From JANXSD01 sp038206385 (GTDB lineage Bacteria > Bacteroidota > Bacteroidia > AKYH767-A > OLB10), in the NCBI GenBank assembly GCA_038206385.1, contig JBBRAW010000004.1:1-64000 (forward strand): DNA of 64,000 nucleotides. The letters are read 5' to 3'. The notes under the pieces were generated by a model that was given only the letters and a program-made list of their open reading frames with translations, ran no database searches and had not been told where the DNA came from. The position numbers were made by a program, and so were the translations under genes. Of the stretch, positions 8,447-19,400 are shown one piece after another. Every line of letters begins with the position of its first letter. The stretch's first letter is position 1.

Positions 8447-9385
8447 TTGAATCGCGAACAAAATACTAAACTCATCAAAGACGAAGCATTACGCCTCGGA
8501 TTTAGTCATGTGGGTATTTCGAAAGCTGATTTTTTAGAGGACGAAGCACCACGGTTGGATAAGTGGCTCGCGCAAAACATGCATGGCAAAATGGATTACA
8601 TGGAGCGATGGCATGATAAAAGATTGGATCCACGATTACTTGTTGATGGTGCAAAAACAGTTATTTCTTTATTACTAAATTATTTTCCAGCAGAACAACA
8701 AAATGCGGATGCTCCAAAAATTTCTAAGTATGCTTATGGTCGCGATTATCATTTTGTAATTAAAGAAAAGTTAAAAGCGTTAAGTGAATTTATTCGCTCA
8801 ACAATTGGTGATGTGAATGGAAGAGCATTCGTTGATTCGGCTCCAGTGATGGATCGTGCGTGGGCAAAAAAAAGTGGATTAGGATGGATAGGAAAAAATA
8901 GTAATCTCATAAATCCAAAAGTTGGCTCTTTCTTTTTTATTGCAGAATTAATTATTGATCTCGAATTAATTCCTGATGGTTCCATGAAAGATTATTGTGG
9001 TACATGTACACGATGTATGGATGCTTGTCCGACACAAGCTATCGTGAATCCACAAATAGTTGATGGAAGTAAATGCATTTCGTACTTTACTATCGAATTA
9101 AAAGATGCAATTCCAATTGAACAAACAGGCAAATTTAATAATTGGGCTTTTGGATGTGATGTTTGTCAGGATGTTTGTCCTTGGAATAGATTTTCATCAT
9201 CAACAAAAGAAAAAGATTTTAATCCTGTACCTGAATTAGTATCGATGAATCAGAAAGAGTGGGAAGAAATAACGGAAGAGGTATTTATGAAAATTTTTCA
9301 CGAGTCCCCATTACAAAGAAGAGGATTCGAAGGACTAAAAAGAAATTTGAAATTTACTTTACAACGTGACGAAAGGCTTGACTAA
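8447..9385 (+). CDS. queG: epoxyqueuosine reductase
   Basis: Last step of queuosine biosynthesis: a cobalamin and Fe-S dependent reduction of epoxyqueuosine in tRNA. The 312 residues match the family. The N-terminal half is the cobalamin-binding reductase (FSHVGISKADF, KYAYGRDYHF, FVDSAPVMDRAWAKKSGLGWIGKN). Two 4Fe-4S clusters follow, with ligands CGTCTRCMDACP and, after CISYFTIELK, FGCDVCQDVCPWN. The only in-frame start giving the full N-terminus is TTG at 8447. The last 32 bases overlap the end of a small convergent gene. Other queuosine genes are absent from the window. Confidence 0.96.
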   Translation: MNREQNTKLIKDEALRLGFSHVGISKADFLEDEAPRLDKWLAQNMHGKMDYMERWHDKRLDPRLLVDGAKTVISLLLNYFPAEQQNADAPKISKYAYGRDYHFVIKEKLKALSEFIRSTIGDVNGRAFVDSAPVMDRAWAKKSGLGWIGKNSNLINPKVGSFFFIAELIIDLELIPDGSMKDYCGTCTRCMDACPTQAIVNPQIVDGSKCISYFTIELKDAIPIEQTGKFNNWAFGCDVCQDVCPWNRFSSSTKEKDFNPVPELVSMNQKEWEEITEEVFMKIFHESPLQRRGFEGLKRNLKFTLQRDERLD

Positions 9386-9545
9386 TTATATCACCGTATT
9401 TATTTCCAAACATTGATAAGCACCATATCATTAGCATTTTTCTTTCTTCAGCTTTAAGCCACTTAATAGCTTTGCGTAATTCTTTACTGAAGAGTGATTT
9501 ATCGAAACTGACTTTGGTGAGGATTTCTTTTGAATATTCAAACAT
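9354..9545 (-). CDS. small conserved-looking protein of unknown function
   Basis: From the ATG at 9545 this gives 63 residues, beginning MFEYSKEILTKVSFDKSLF and rich in Lys, Glu and aromatic residues; it looks helical, with no signal peptide or membrane segment. The motif KVSFDKSLFSKELRKAIKWL followed by RKMLMIWCLSMFG reads like a real folded protein and resembles small unnamed Bacteroidota proteins I have seen, but I cannot name a family. The frame extends upstream to a TTG at 9632 (92 residues), only 15 bases after ubiX. I prefer the ATG because the extra 29 residues look less protein-like. It ends inside the 3' end of queG on the opposite strand. Confidence 0.6.
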   Translation of the reverse strand: MFEYSKEILTKVSFDKSLFSKELRKAIKWLKAEERKMLMIWCLSMFGNKYGDIISQAFRHVVK

Positions 9546-9647
9546 TCTAAACAGATATTGCCTTAGTGCGAACGCTAATTTACAGAACTGATTAGGAAAT
9601 AAACGTGATAAATCCGAAAATCTTACAAACAACCTGCTGTAAAACTT

Positions 9648-10214
9648 TTAATGGTCGTTCCATCTGTAGGTTACGTTTTCAAAGCCAGCTAAATCAAGCA
9701 CCCTATCTATGACCGTACTTGCTAAATCCTCGAAAGTTTTGGGTTTACTATAGAAAGAAGGAGACGCTGGAACAACAATTCCTCCTGCAAGAGTAACCGT
9801 TTTCATATTGTCGATGTGAATTAAACTTAAGGGAGTATCTCGAGTTACGAGAATAAGCTTACGTCGTTCTTTTAGGATAACATCGGCAGCGCGCGTAACT
9901 AAATCATTCGAAATTCCTTGAGCAATGCGTGCTAAAGTTCCCATCGAGCACGGACAAATAATCATAGTTTCATAACGAGCAGATCCAGATGCGAAAGGAG
10001 CAAAGAAATTATTTTTATCGTAATTCGTAAAGTTGAGTTTTTCATAATCACGATTTCCCATTTCGTATTCCCAAACTGCTTTTGCATTATCACTAAATAC
10101 CATTCCTACAGTTTCAATTTGTTCCTGTAAGAGTTGTAATTTATCTAATAAAACTTTTGCATAGATCGCACCACTGGCTCCTGTTACTGCAACAATAATT
10201 TTTTTCTTCTTCAC
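9648..10214 (-). CDS. ubiX: flavin prenyltransferase UbiX
   Basis: Makes prenylated FMN, the cofactor of UbiD-type decarboxylases, from reduced FMN and dimethylallyl phosphate. The 188 residues are the standard length. Landmarks: the flavin-binding N-terminus IIVAVTGASGAIYAKVLL, the active-site block MIICPCSMGTLARIAQGISNDLVTRAADVILKE (residues about 87-119), and the phosphate-binding RRKLILVTRDTPLSLIHIDNM. The C-terminal SPSFYSKP segment fits the family as well. The small beta-barrel gene lies 11 bases upstream on the same strand, and the small unknown gene follows. No ubiD is visible in the window. Confidence 0.96.
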   Translation of the reverse strand: MKKKKIIVAVTGASGAIYAKVLLDKLQLLQEQIETVGMVFSDNAKAVWEYEMGNRDYEKLNFTNYDKNNFFAPFASGSARYETMIICPCSMGTLARIAQGISNDLVTRAADVILKERRKLILVTRDTPLSLIHIDNMKTVTLAGGIVVPASPSFYSKPKTFEDLASTVIDRVLDLAGFENVTYRWNDH

Positions 10215-10225
10215 GAAATTGATGA

Positions 10226-10843
10226 TTAATGATGTGCTGATTTAATAGTATATTGAATACTTAATGCTATAACAGAATTATATTGCCCTTGGTTTAGTCG
10301 ATATGTATTTCCGTTGCTATGTTCACGTATTGGAAGCAGCGATTGCCATGCTTCAAAACGAATATCCCATTGTTTATTTAAGGAGTAAGCAATTGCACCA
10401 GCTATGCTAAAATCAAATTTACTAAAAGGATCTCTACTTGCTAATTCACCATCTTGATCTTGCTCTTTACTTTTTACAAGATAAGCGAATGAAGGACCTG
10501 CCTCTACATATATTTTTTTGCTTATTAAATATCTAAATTGAAATGGAACTTCTAAATAATTTAGTTGTAATAAATAAAAAGTTGGATCACCTTGATCAAG
10601 TTTACTTGGCTTGCGACTACCTTTTTGCAGATAAAGTATTTTAAATCCCAAGCTAAATTTATTTTTTTTAAAATCCGTCCTTACACCAATTCCACCCAAG
10701 AATCCTGCTTTATCAAATCCAGATAAATCATCACCAGAAACTTGCGAACCAACAATACCAATTTGTACTTCTGATTGAAAACGTTGTGCATTTGCATTCA
10801 AAAAAATGAAACAGCAAAGGCCAATAAGTAAGATTCTAAGCAT
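10226..10843 (-). CDS. PorT-like outer-membrane beta-barrel protein
   Basis: A 205-residue protein with a signal peptide cut near NANAQ (residue 19). The mature part is made of alternating beta strands typical of the outer-membrane beta-barrel (OMP_b-brl) family of Bacteroidota: QIGIVGSQVSGDDLSGF, GFLGGIGVRTDF, LGFKILYLQKGSRK, LQLNYLEVPFQFRYLI and YVEAGPSFAYLV. The block 'YLQKGS...YLEVPF...YVEAGPSFAYL' is characteristic of this group. Function is not known for most members. It is the first gene of a probable three-gene transcript with ubiX and the small protein. Confidence 0.85.
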   Translation of the reverse strand: MLRILLIGLCCFIFLNANAQRFQSEVQIGIVGSQVSGDDLSGFDKAGFLGGIGVRTDFKKNKFSLGFKILYLQKGSRKPSKLDQGDPTFYLLQLNYLEVPFQFRYLISKKIYVEAGPSFAYLVKSKEQDQDGELASRDPFSKFDFSIAGAIAYSLNKQWDIRFEAWQSLLPIREHSNGNTYRLNQGQYNSVIALSIQYTIKSAHH

Positions 10844-11135
10844 CTGGCAAAGGTCGAAAAAGGAATTTGATTTGAAGGTGCTTATAACGAATTCTAGAGC
10901 TGGATTAAAAGAGGTTAACCCAAATTCGTTTAATTGTCATTGATTTTAACCAAATTCCCTTCCCTTTTCCAAGATAAAAGCGTTATGAATTGAAAAAAGC
11001 CTTAAATTTATCGGTTGTAGCGAATGGTATTAATCAGTGATTTTTCTTTTCTTCAAATGAATTATTCCGCATTAATAAGTTTAGCTGTAATTAATATAAT
11101 TTAATAATTATACTAGAAATGTTATTTATCCAAAT

Positions 11136-11534
11136 ATGAAGCAATTATTTCTTCTTTTTTTAATACAATTTCTGTTAAGTACTTCGATATTGAATGCGCA
11201 ATCAACAAACGAGCGTCATTCAAAAGATAGTATTGGAAATGGGTTGAATGTTTATGGGAAAATGGAAGTTAAATGGAAATTGGTAATGAATGCTTCGTCA
11301 CTCAATCAGATTGCATCAAAACTTTCAACTGCATATAAGCCTAAAATAATTAGAGCAACTGTTTTGGGTTCACCAAATACTTTAAAAATTGAATATGACT
11401 TTTCGCTAATGCAAAAAGAGGATGTTCTTCAAGTGTTGAAGGCAGAAGGCATTCCTAATCCTTATTATATTGAAAAACAAAATAGATATTATTTAGATAA
11501 TTATGGATTTATCACGTCCGATCCAGTAAAGTAA
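11136..11534 (+). CDS. small secreted protein A, first gene of module 1
   Basis: A 132-residue protein with a signal peptide ending near ILNAQS (residue 22). The mature part is short and predicted as strand-helix-strand-strand-helix: MEVKWKLVM, then SSLNQIASKLSTAY, then KIIRATVLG, LKIEYDFS, then EDVLQVLKAEGI and a final YYIEK strand. The same order is seen in the small genes at 16022 and 21465, though this copy is the most divergent and lacks their cysteines. No sorting domain or lipobox is present. It lies 29 bases before a giant T9SS protein gene, so the two are likely co-transcribed. No known family was recognised. Confidence 0.75.
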   Translation: MKQLFLLFLIQFLLSTSILNAQSTNERHSKDSIGNGLNVYGKMEVKWKLVMNASSLNQIASKLSTAYKPKIIRATVLGSPNTLKIEYDFSLMQKEDVLQVLKAEGIPNPYYIEKQNRYYLDNYGFITSDPVK

Positions 11535-11563
11535 ATTGTGATGAAAAATTAAATAGATTGTCA

Positions 11564-14500
11564 ATGATTAAATTATTAAAGAAAAAAATATTTTTATTAA
11601 TATTCTTATTGCTAGCGTTAAATGCTGTTCATGCTACTGTGATTATAAGTCCTACTGGAAATGGTGGCTTTGAATCTGGCAATACATTTTTATTAAATAA
11701 TTGGACTGTTGTAAACGATGCAAATAATAAATGGTATGTTGGATCATTCGTAAAATGTAATGGAACAAATGCTGTGTATATTGATGTAAATACAACTTTG
11801 GGCGCTGCTAATAATTATCTAACAGGAACTTCTCGTGTATCACATTTTTATCGCAATGTAACATTTCCTGCTGGAGAAAATAGCATCACTTTATCATTTA
11901 ATTATAAAGGGCAAGGGGAAGCGTTTTACGATTATATGAATGTTTATTTGTTAGGTACAAGCACTACACCTGTTGCGGGAACTCAACTAGCTACTGGACG
12001 AATAGGTAATACTTATTATAATCTCGTTAGTACTTGTACTTCCGAAACAATTAATATTCCAGCATCTTTTGCAGGTACCACTCAACGTTTAGTTTTCTCA
12101 TGGATAAATGATAATTCGTTTGGCGCTAATCCAGCGATGATGATAGATGATATTTCATTAGTATCTGCCGTTGCACTTCCGCCACCAAATGATGATCCTT
12201 GTTTAGCAACCGCATTACCAGTTAATGGTTCTTGTGTTTTTTCAACGTATACAAATTCTCTTGCAACAAATACTGCTAGCGTATCCACTCCTTCATGTGG
12301 TGGATATCTTGGTGGTGATGTATGGTTTACTGTAGTTGTTCCAGCTTCTGGCGCAATTAATTTTGATAGCAAAGGAATCTCAATGAACGATGGAGCAATG
12401 GCTGTTTATACAGGTTCATGCGGTGCTCTTACCGAAATTGCTTGTGATGATAATAGCAGTGGAAATTTATTGATGCCTGCTCTTTCTCTTACAGGACAAA
12501 CACCAGGAAATACTTTATGGATTCGCTTTTGGGCATTGAATAATACTAATAATGGATCGTTTCAAATCTGTGCAAGTACGTTTACTCCTTTACCCAATGA
12601 TAACCCTTGCAATGCTACTGTTGTCCCAGTTAATACTTCATGTAATTATGCCACGTATACAAATGCTGGTGCAACTGCTACACTTGGAGTTACTGCACCT
12701 ACGTGCTCGAATTATGCAGGTGGTGATGTATGGTTCACTGCTACAATTCCTGCTTCAGGATTGTTGATTATTGATTCGAATACTGGTGTTATTTTAGATG
12801 GTGGGATGTCTGTTTACACAGGATCATGCGGCGCGCTCACACAAGTAGCATGTGATGATGATGGTAGTGCAAATGGATTAATGCCAATGCTCACTATTTC
12901 AAATTTAGCTCCTGGAACACAAATATGGATTCGCTTTTGGGAGTACGGCAATGATAACAATGGAACTTTTTCTATGTGTTTATACAACCCTTGTAGTGCC
13001 GGTCCTCCTGTAAATGATAATTGTATTAATGCCGTTGCCTTGATTTTAGGAGTACCCACAACTGGAACAAATGTATGTGCTACAAATACTGGTGAACCTA
13101 CTGCACCTCCTTGTTGGATAACTGTGAATCCCATTAATAGTGTTTGGTATGCTGTTCAAGCACCTGCCTCCGGACAAATAAGAGTTCGTGTAATCCCCAA
13201 TACTTTAACAAATCCACAAGTAGCAATGTATAGCGGAACATGCGGAGTTGGAATGACATTATTAGGTTGTAATGATAATGCAACAGGATGCGGCACTGCT
13301 ACAAATTACAGTTCTGATTTAACAGTAAGCGGTTTGGTGAACGGAACAACTTATTATATCGAGGTTGATGGATATACAACCTCTGCAGGAGTATTTGGTA
13401 TTCTTGCTATTGATGGCTCTTTACCATTACCCAATTTATCTAATGGTCAAGATTGCGGAACCTATTTAGCAGTATGTGATACTGCGATGAGTTTCGGTAA
13501 TCCTGGATTTCAATCATTCGGAAATATTTGTGATTATCCTGGTGGTGGTTCAAATTGTTTACTCTCTGGAGAAAGAGGTTCTGTTTGGTTTGAAATACCC
13601 ATTAATGCAACTGGATCATTAGCATTTAATATTATTCCCAAAGATTGGCCAGGTTCACCAAGCACTGGTGGAACGGATTATGATTTCGCAGTATGGAAAA
13701 CGGCAGGAGCAGGAGCTGTAACATGTGCTCAAATAGCAACAGGATCTGCTCCGGTAAAATGTAATTACGACTTTCTAGGAGTGACAGGTCTTTATGGAGC
13801 AGTAAATGGTGTTGCACCTCCTCAATACCCTGGTTTTGGAACAGCATACTTAAGTACTATTCCAGTCGTCGCTGGCGAAATCTATGTATTAGTTGTTTCT
13901 AATTTTTCAAATAGTTCTGCAGGTTTTGATGTTCAGTTTTCGAATACTTCTCCTGTCGCTTATGCTTCAACTGGTACTTCTTCTACATGGTCAGGTGGGT
14001 TAGATAACAGTTGGTTTAAAAGTGAAAACTGGGGCGGATGTCCTATTCCAACATGTACAAGAGATGCAATTATTAACGGAGGAATTTCTATTCAACCAAC
14101 GATAATGGCTGCTGGCGCTAATGCACGATCTATTATCATAAACCCCGGAGCAGTTTTGACTTTAATAGCTGGTCAAACTTTAAATATTTGTCAGGATTTT
14201 ACAAATTATGGAAGCATTCTAGCTTCACCAACTTCCACATTGTTATTTGCTAATGCCAACGTAAATCAAAATCTTAATGGGAGTTTAGTATCTCCTAATA
14301 CGATGGGAAATGTAACGGTAAATAAAACTGGTGGTACTGTTAAACTTTTGCAAAATGCTGAGATGAGTGGAGATTTTCTTGTTGCCAATAATACTTCAAC
14401 TTTTGATGCAAATAGTAAATTGCATCGAGTAGGAGGCGACTTTACCAACTCAGGATTTTATACTTCAGGAACTGGAACACTAGAGTTTAATGGAACTGCT

Positions 14501-15730
14501 GCGCAATCGTATACAAATAGTACTTCAGTAAATAATGTTACGATGAAACATAGTGGTACTGGTGTTACTACAAATACAAATTTAATTTTAGCGAATACTG
14601 GAGTACTTACCTTAACAACAGGAAAAATTATTACATCTGGTTCAACAGAAGTACAAATTTTAAATCGTACACCAGCATCATCTACTTCAGGTAATGCAAC
14701 AAGTTATGTACAAGGATTATTAAGAAGATATATCAATGCAACAGGATCGTATGATTTCCCTGTTGGTAGTTCTAGTAAAGGTTATGAATTGGCAAATGTA
14801 AATTTTGCTTATGCAGGAAATCCAACAGTAATAGATAATGTGCTTGCAAGTTTTCAATCGTATGGTGCTGTTCCCGTTGCACTAAATGTTACCAATTGTG
14901 CTGCTAATTTTTCATCGCCCGCACTTGATAATGGCAAATGGAATTTTAATACTACAGGAACATCAACCTCTGGTAATTTTGATATGACATTACATAATTC
15001 GAATTATTCTAATGCGGCAGGAATATGGACTATAATGTCTGATTTTGGTGGTGGATGGGCTCTTGCAAATGGAAATTGTGTTGTTTCACCAGTTACTGCT
15101 GTTACGCGTACTTCCATGAATGGATTAAGTGGAAGTTTTGGGACTGCTCAAGGGCCTAGTGCATTACCAATAGAGTTATTGTCAATTAATGCAACTGTTG
15201 TAAATAATTTTATCCAATTAAAATGGATAACGGCAAGTGAAAAAAATAATAAAGGCTTTAAAATTTTGCGTTCAAATGAGAATGGTATTTTTGAAAATAT
15301 AGGATGGGTAAATGGATTCGGCAATTCCACCGTACTAAAAAATTATTCTTTCAATGATATAAATGTGAAAAATGGATTGTATTATTATTACAGATTACAG
15401 CAAGTAGATTTTGATGGCACTGAAACGTTAAGCCCAATTGTGTCTGCAAAATTATTAGCGAATAATTATGATGCATCGTTATTCCCAAATCCAATATTCG
15501 ATGAATCATTATTAACTTTTAACAATGAATCCAATGAAGGGCTTACCATTGAATTAATAAATACTTTTGGTCAAACTATTGGAATGATAAATAATAAAAT
15601 ATTTCCTATTGGGATTAATCAATTGCTTTTTAATCCCGAGCATTATTCTTGTAAACCTGGAGTTTATAATTTATTAATTCGATCAAATAGAGGCGAAACT
15701 CATTTGAAATTTCTTTATTTGGATAAGTAA
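11564..15730 (+). CDS. giant multidomain T9SS surface protein, module 1
   Basis: A 1388-residue exported protein starting at ATG 11564; a TTG six bases upstream is less likely. Architecture: signal peptide (1-25), a jelly-roll domain with NGGFESGN...MMIDDISLVS (about 30-205), and three PPC-like domains (about 212-620) with motifs such as GGDVWFTVVVPASG, MAVYTGSCGALT and ACDDNS. A Cys-rich module beginning NGQDCGTYLAVCDTAMSFG (about 628-805) follows, then WSGGLDNSWFKSENWGGC (about 810) opening a repetitive, beta-helix-like region. The C-terminal part has an FN3-like segment (ELLSINATVV...ASEKNNKGFKILR) and a type A T9SS sorting domain (SLFPNPIFDE). No catalytic motif was seen; an adhesin or matrix role is inferred. 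Confidence 0.88.
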   Translation: MIKLLKKKIFLLIFLLLALNAVHATVIISPTGNGGFESGNTFLLNNWTVVNDANNKWYVGSFVKCNGTNAVYIDVNTTLGAANNYLTGTSRVSHFYRNVTFPAGENSITLSFNYKGQGEAFYDYMNVYLLGTSTTPVAGTQLATGRIGNTYYNLVSTCTSETINIPASFAGTTQRLVFSWINDNSFGANPAMMIDDISLVSAVALPPPNDDPCLATALPVNGSCVFSTYTNSLATNTASVSTPSCGGYLGGDVWFTVVVPASGAINFDSKGISMNDGAMAVYTGSCGALTEIACDDNSSGNLLMPALSLTGQTPGNTLWIRFWALNNTNNGSFQICASTFTPLPNDNPCNATVVPVNTSCNYATYTNAGATATLGVTAPTCSNYAGGDVWFTATIPASGLLIIDSNTGVILDGGMSVYTGSCGALTQVACDDDGSANGLMPMLTISNLAPGTQIWIRFWEYGNDNNGTFSMCLYNPCSAGPPVNDNCINAVALILGVPTTGTNVCATNTGEPTAPPCWITVNPINSVWYAVQAPASGQIRVRVIPNTLTNPQVAMYSGTCGVGMTLLGCNDNATGCGTATNYSSDLTVSGLVNGTTYYIEVDGYTTSAGVFGILAIDGSLPLPNLSNGQDCGTYLAVCDTAMSFGNPGFQSFGNICDYPGGGSNCLLSGERGSVWFEIPINATGSLAFNIIPKDWPGSPSTGGTDYDFAVWKTAGAGAVTCAQIATGSAPVKCNYDFLGVTGLYGAVNGVAPPQYPGFGTAYLSTIPVVAGEIYVLVVSNFSNSSAGFDVQFSNTSPVAYASTGTSSTWSGGLDNSWFKSENWGGCPIPTCTRDAIINGGISIQPTIMAAGANARSIIINPGAVLTLIAGQTLNICQDFTNYGSILASPTSTLLFANANVNQNLNGSLVSPNTMGNVTVNKTGGTVKLLQNAEMSGDFLVANNTSTFDANSKLHRVGGDFTNSGFYTSGTGTLEFNGTAAQSYTNSTSVNNVTMKHSGTGVTTNTNLILANTGVLTLTTGKIITSGSTEVQILNRTPASSTSGNATSYVQGLLRRYINATGSYDFPVGSSSKGYELANVNFAYAGNPTVIDNVLASFQSYGAVPVALNVTNCAANFSSPALDNGKWNFNTTGTSTSGNFDMTLHNSNYSNAAGIWTIMSDFGGGWALANGNCVVSPVTAVTRTSMNGLSGSFGTAQGPSALPIELLSINATVVNNFIQLKWITASEKNNKGFKILRSNENGIFENIGWVNGFGNSTVLKNYSFNDINVKNGLYYYYRLQQVDFDGTETLSPIVSAKLLANNYDASLFPNPIFDESLLTFNNESNEGLTIELINTFGQTIGMINNKIFPIGINQLLFNPEHYSCKPGVYNLLIRSNRGETHLKFLYLDK

Positions 15731-16021
15731 TTTTTCAACAATTTGTTTTTTTATGAGATCATTTTAGTCATATCAACTAGCGTAAATATTTTTCCTGTTT
15801 TGGATTCATTCCTTTCAACAACGACTTCATCAGGCTCTGATTTTTTCATAAATGGGGTCTTTTCCACCCAATTTTAAGTAACCATTTACGAATTCCTATC
15901 GTTAAAATAAGTTATTTGCTTAGTAATGCTACCCATTCGCCTCTGCTATTCTGCCAATTACAATAAAATTTAAAAAAACATAAGATGATACTAGTATTTT
16001 GTCACTAATAACATTTCAAAT

Positions 16022-16402
16022 ATGAGCACTCTTAAGAAATTTTCTGGTTATAGGTTGTTATTCCTTGTAACCATTTTGAACAGTATAAATTTCTCTATGC
16101 AGGCACAAAGCCTTCCAGAAAGGAATGTTGATGCTGTAATTGAACTCAAGAATTTTTCAGAAGAAAAGATGCTTCCGGCATTAAATCAATTATTGAAGAA
16201 AAATTCAGGATTGAAAATTCAAGGATATTGTTTAGGACAAGATTTAGTGGTATTCACTTTTGATGAGAAAAAATTTACATCATCAAAAGATGTTTCCATA
16301 TTTTTAGAGGACAACGGATACATTGCATATCTAAAAGAAAATATGAATTCTTCAGAAGTAATCGCTAATTGCAAAAGTCCTTATAAAAAAAGTAAAGATT
16401 AG
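16022..16402 (+). CDS. small secreted protein B, first gene of module 2
   Basis: A 126-residue protein with a signal peptide ending near SMQAQS (residue 30). The mature part reads strand-helix-strand-strand-helix-strand: VDAVIELKNF, EEKMLPALNQLLKK, LKIQGYCLGQ, LVVFTFDE, DVSIFLEDNG, YIAYLKEN. Two cysteines (in GYC and the late ANC) align with those of the small gene at 21465 (GFC and KAC). The pattern suggests a ferredoxin-like or HMA-like fold, but no metal-binding CxxC is present. No known family was recognised. It lies 87 bases before its giant partner. The 291-base gap upstream (15731-16021) shows nothing I can assign. Confidence 0.75.
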   Translation: MSTLKKFSGYRLLFLVTILNSINFSMQAQSLPERNVDAVIELKNFSEEKMLPALNQLLKKNSGLKIQGYCLGQDLVVFTFDEKKFTSSKDVSIFLEDNGYIAYLKENMNSSEVIANCKSPYKKSKD

Positions 16403-16489
16403 TTAAAAAAATTTTACACTCTAAAAATTTAAAATCGATACAAGTAGTGCCACGTAAAAATTTAAAATTGATTTTCGAAAAGAATAAAA

Positions 16490-19400
16490 ATGAAAAATAA
16501 TTATTCCATAAAAAAAATATTTCCACTCGTTTTAATCATGATCGCATTTGCCAATATAGTGAATGGGCAAATTTCTTATTTAACACAAGGTTCAAATTAC
16601 AATCAAACTTTTGATGGTATTTTATCATCAGTTCCAGCAAATAACACAACACAATCTGTTCCTGCTTTACCATTAGGATGGGTATGGGTGGAATCTGGTT
16701 CAAATGCAAACACAACTTATCGAGTAGATAATGGATCATCTAATACAAGTGACTTTTATTTACTTGGCGCAACCAATTCTACCGAACGCGCTATCGGAGG
16801 ATATTCAAGTAACAATTTACAGTCGCAATGGGGTGCATCACTAACTAATAATACTGGTGTAACATTAACGGAATTTACCTTATCCTATACAGGTGAACAG
16901 TGGAGAGATGGTGGAAATGGATCCGCAGTTTTTAATGTGGATGCTTTTTCATATTCGATAAATAGTGCAACATCATTAACAACTGGTATATGGAATAATG
17001 TTACTCAATTAAATTTCACTGCACTTGTAAATAATAATTCTTCTGATATTACCTTGAATGGAAATGCTGCTGCAAATAAAGTATTAATAACATTTACAGT
17101 TACTGGAATTCTATGGGCGCCAGGACAAACATTTTGGATGCGATGGACCGATCCAAATGAAAGTGGAAATGATGATGCTATGGGTATTGATGATTTAACT
17201 TTTTCTGCAACAATATCTGCACCTCCAACAATTACTACTGGAATTATTTCACCACTAAATTTTTGTTCTGGATCAGCTGTTTCTGTGCCCTATACAAAGA
17301 CTGGAACATTTACTGGAGGTAATATTTTCACAGCGCAACTTTCTGATGCTACAGGCTCTTTTGCAGCACCAGTAAATATTGGTTCACTATCTTCTACAAC
17401 ATCAGGAACAATAACTGCTACAATTCCTGTTGCAACTCCTACTGGAACTCTCTATAGAATAAGAGTGGTTTCAAGTACTCCTTCAGTTACAGGATCGAAT
17501 AACGGAAGTAATATTTCCATCACCTCAAAACCTACTGCAACACTTTCATATTCCGGAAGTCCGTTTTGTACTAATTCCACTGGATCACAATCAGTAATTT
17601 TAACTGGCACACTAGGAGGAACTTTTAGTTCTTCGGGAGGATTAACAATTGTACCGTCAACAGGACTTGTTACACCATCATCAAGCACTGCTGCTTCTTA
17701 TACAGTTACATATACGATGCCTGCAACTGGTGCTTGTCCTTTACAAACAGCTACAACAAATATTATAATTTCTTCACCGCCTCCGTGTACTTTAGGAACA
17801 GGTGTTGTAAATGTTGCTTCATTACCTTACATATCTAATGGAAGAACAACGTGTGGTAAAATAAATGATTTAACATCGGCAAATACTTTATCTTGTGGTA
17901 TATCAAATTATTTAAGTGGAGAAGATGAAGTATTTATTTTTACTCCTACATCATCAGGAAATATTACTATCACACTTACGTCAAATGGTTCACGAACTGG
18001 TTTAATGTTGTATGATGGTTGCCCTTTAAACGGAAGTTGTTCTATCACATCATGTATTGGTTACGAACAAAGTAGTTCTGGAAGTAAATCACTTTGTGCA
18101 AATGTTACAAGTGGAATTACCTATTATTTAATTGTTGATTCTTGGGCCAATCCTAAATGCAATAATTATGATATAATTATTGACGCACCAATATCTTCTT
18201 TGCCAGGATCCGTATGTGCAAATGCAGTTTCCATTCCATCATTACCGTATACTTTAACAAATGAAACAACAAAATGTAGAGGTAATGATTATACAAATGC
18301 AAGCATAGGTTCTTGTGGAACTATTTACGAATCGGGAGAAGATAAAGTTTATGTTTATAATGCTGTTACTGCTGAGTGTATTGGAATAACAATCACAGGT
18401 GCTAATAGTAATTCTATAGGTTTTCAAGTTTATTCAGGGTGTCCTGGTTCTGCTGGGGCATTATGTGTTGGAAATTCTGGTGGTGCAGTGAGTGGAACAT
18501 TATCTGGTACTGTAACACTTAGTTCGCCTGGCACTTATTATATTGTAGTAGATAATCAAGCTGCACCTAGTTATGTAAATTATAATATTTCAATTGCATC
18601 TTTTGGTGTTGGTGTAACGAATGATCTTCCTTGTAATGCAATACCATTAACGTTAGGTGTTTCATACATTGGAACAAATACTTGTTCATCAGGAGCAAGT
18701 GAACCTGCAACGCTTCCTGCATGTTGGGGCCCTGGAGGTAATGTAAGAAATACAGTTTGGTTTAAAGTAGTAGCTCCAGCTTCTGGAAGTATTCGCGTTC
18801 GTGTTATTCCTAATTCATTAACGAATCCACAAATTGCAATTTATTCAGGAACATTCGGAACATCTATGACATTAAAAGGATGTAGTGATGATGCAACATC
18901 TTGCGGAACAACTACAAATTATAGTTCAGATCTAACGGTATCAGGATTAATATCTGGTAATACATATTATATTGTTGTTGATGGTTACGGAATTCTCACA
19001 GGAAGTTTTGGAATATTAGCTATCGATGGAAGTCAGCCGTTGCCTCCCTTATCAAATGGTCAAGATTGTGGAAATTATATTCAAGTATGTGATACAACCA
19101 TGAGTTTTGGAAATCCAGGATTTCAATCTTTTGGAAATATTTGTGATTTCGATGGCTCTGGAGCAAATTGTTTGAATGCTGGTGAAAGAGGATCAGCATG
19201 GTTTGAAGTAACAATGGCTACAAATGGTGTTCTCGAATTTTCGATTGTCCCTAAAGATTGGTCTGGCCCTGCAATGCCTGTCGGTAATGAAACTGATTAC
19301 GATTTTGCAGTATGGAAAACGGTAGGTACTGGTGCCGTAACATGCTCTGATATCGCACCACCAATTAATGCAGTGCCTATAAGATGTAATTATAGTGCAC

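Noticed and set aside
9546..9632. Extension of the small gene to TTG 9632
   Set aside because: The extra residues look less protein-like than those after the ATG; kept only as an alternative.
11558..11563. TTG start six bases upstream of the giant protein of module 1
   Set aside because: The ATG at 11564 gives the same signal peptide with a normal start; similar TTG extensions at 39764, 61304, 61764 and 63469 were rejected for the same reason.
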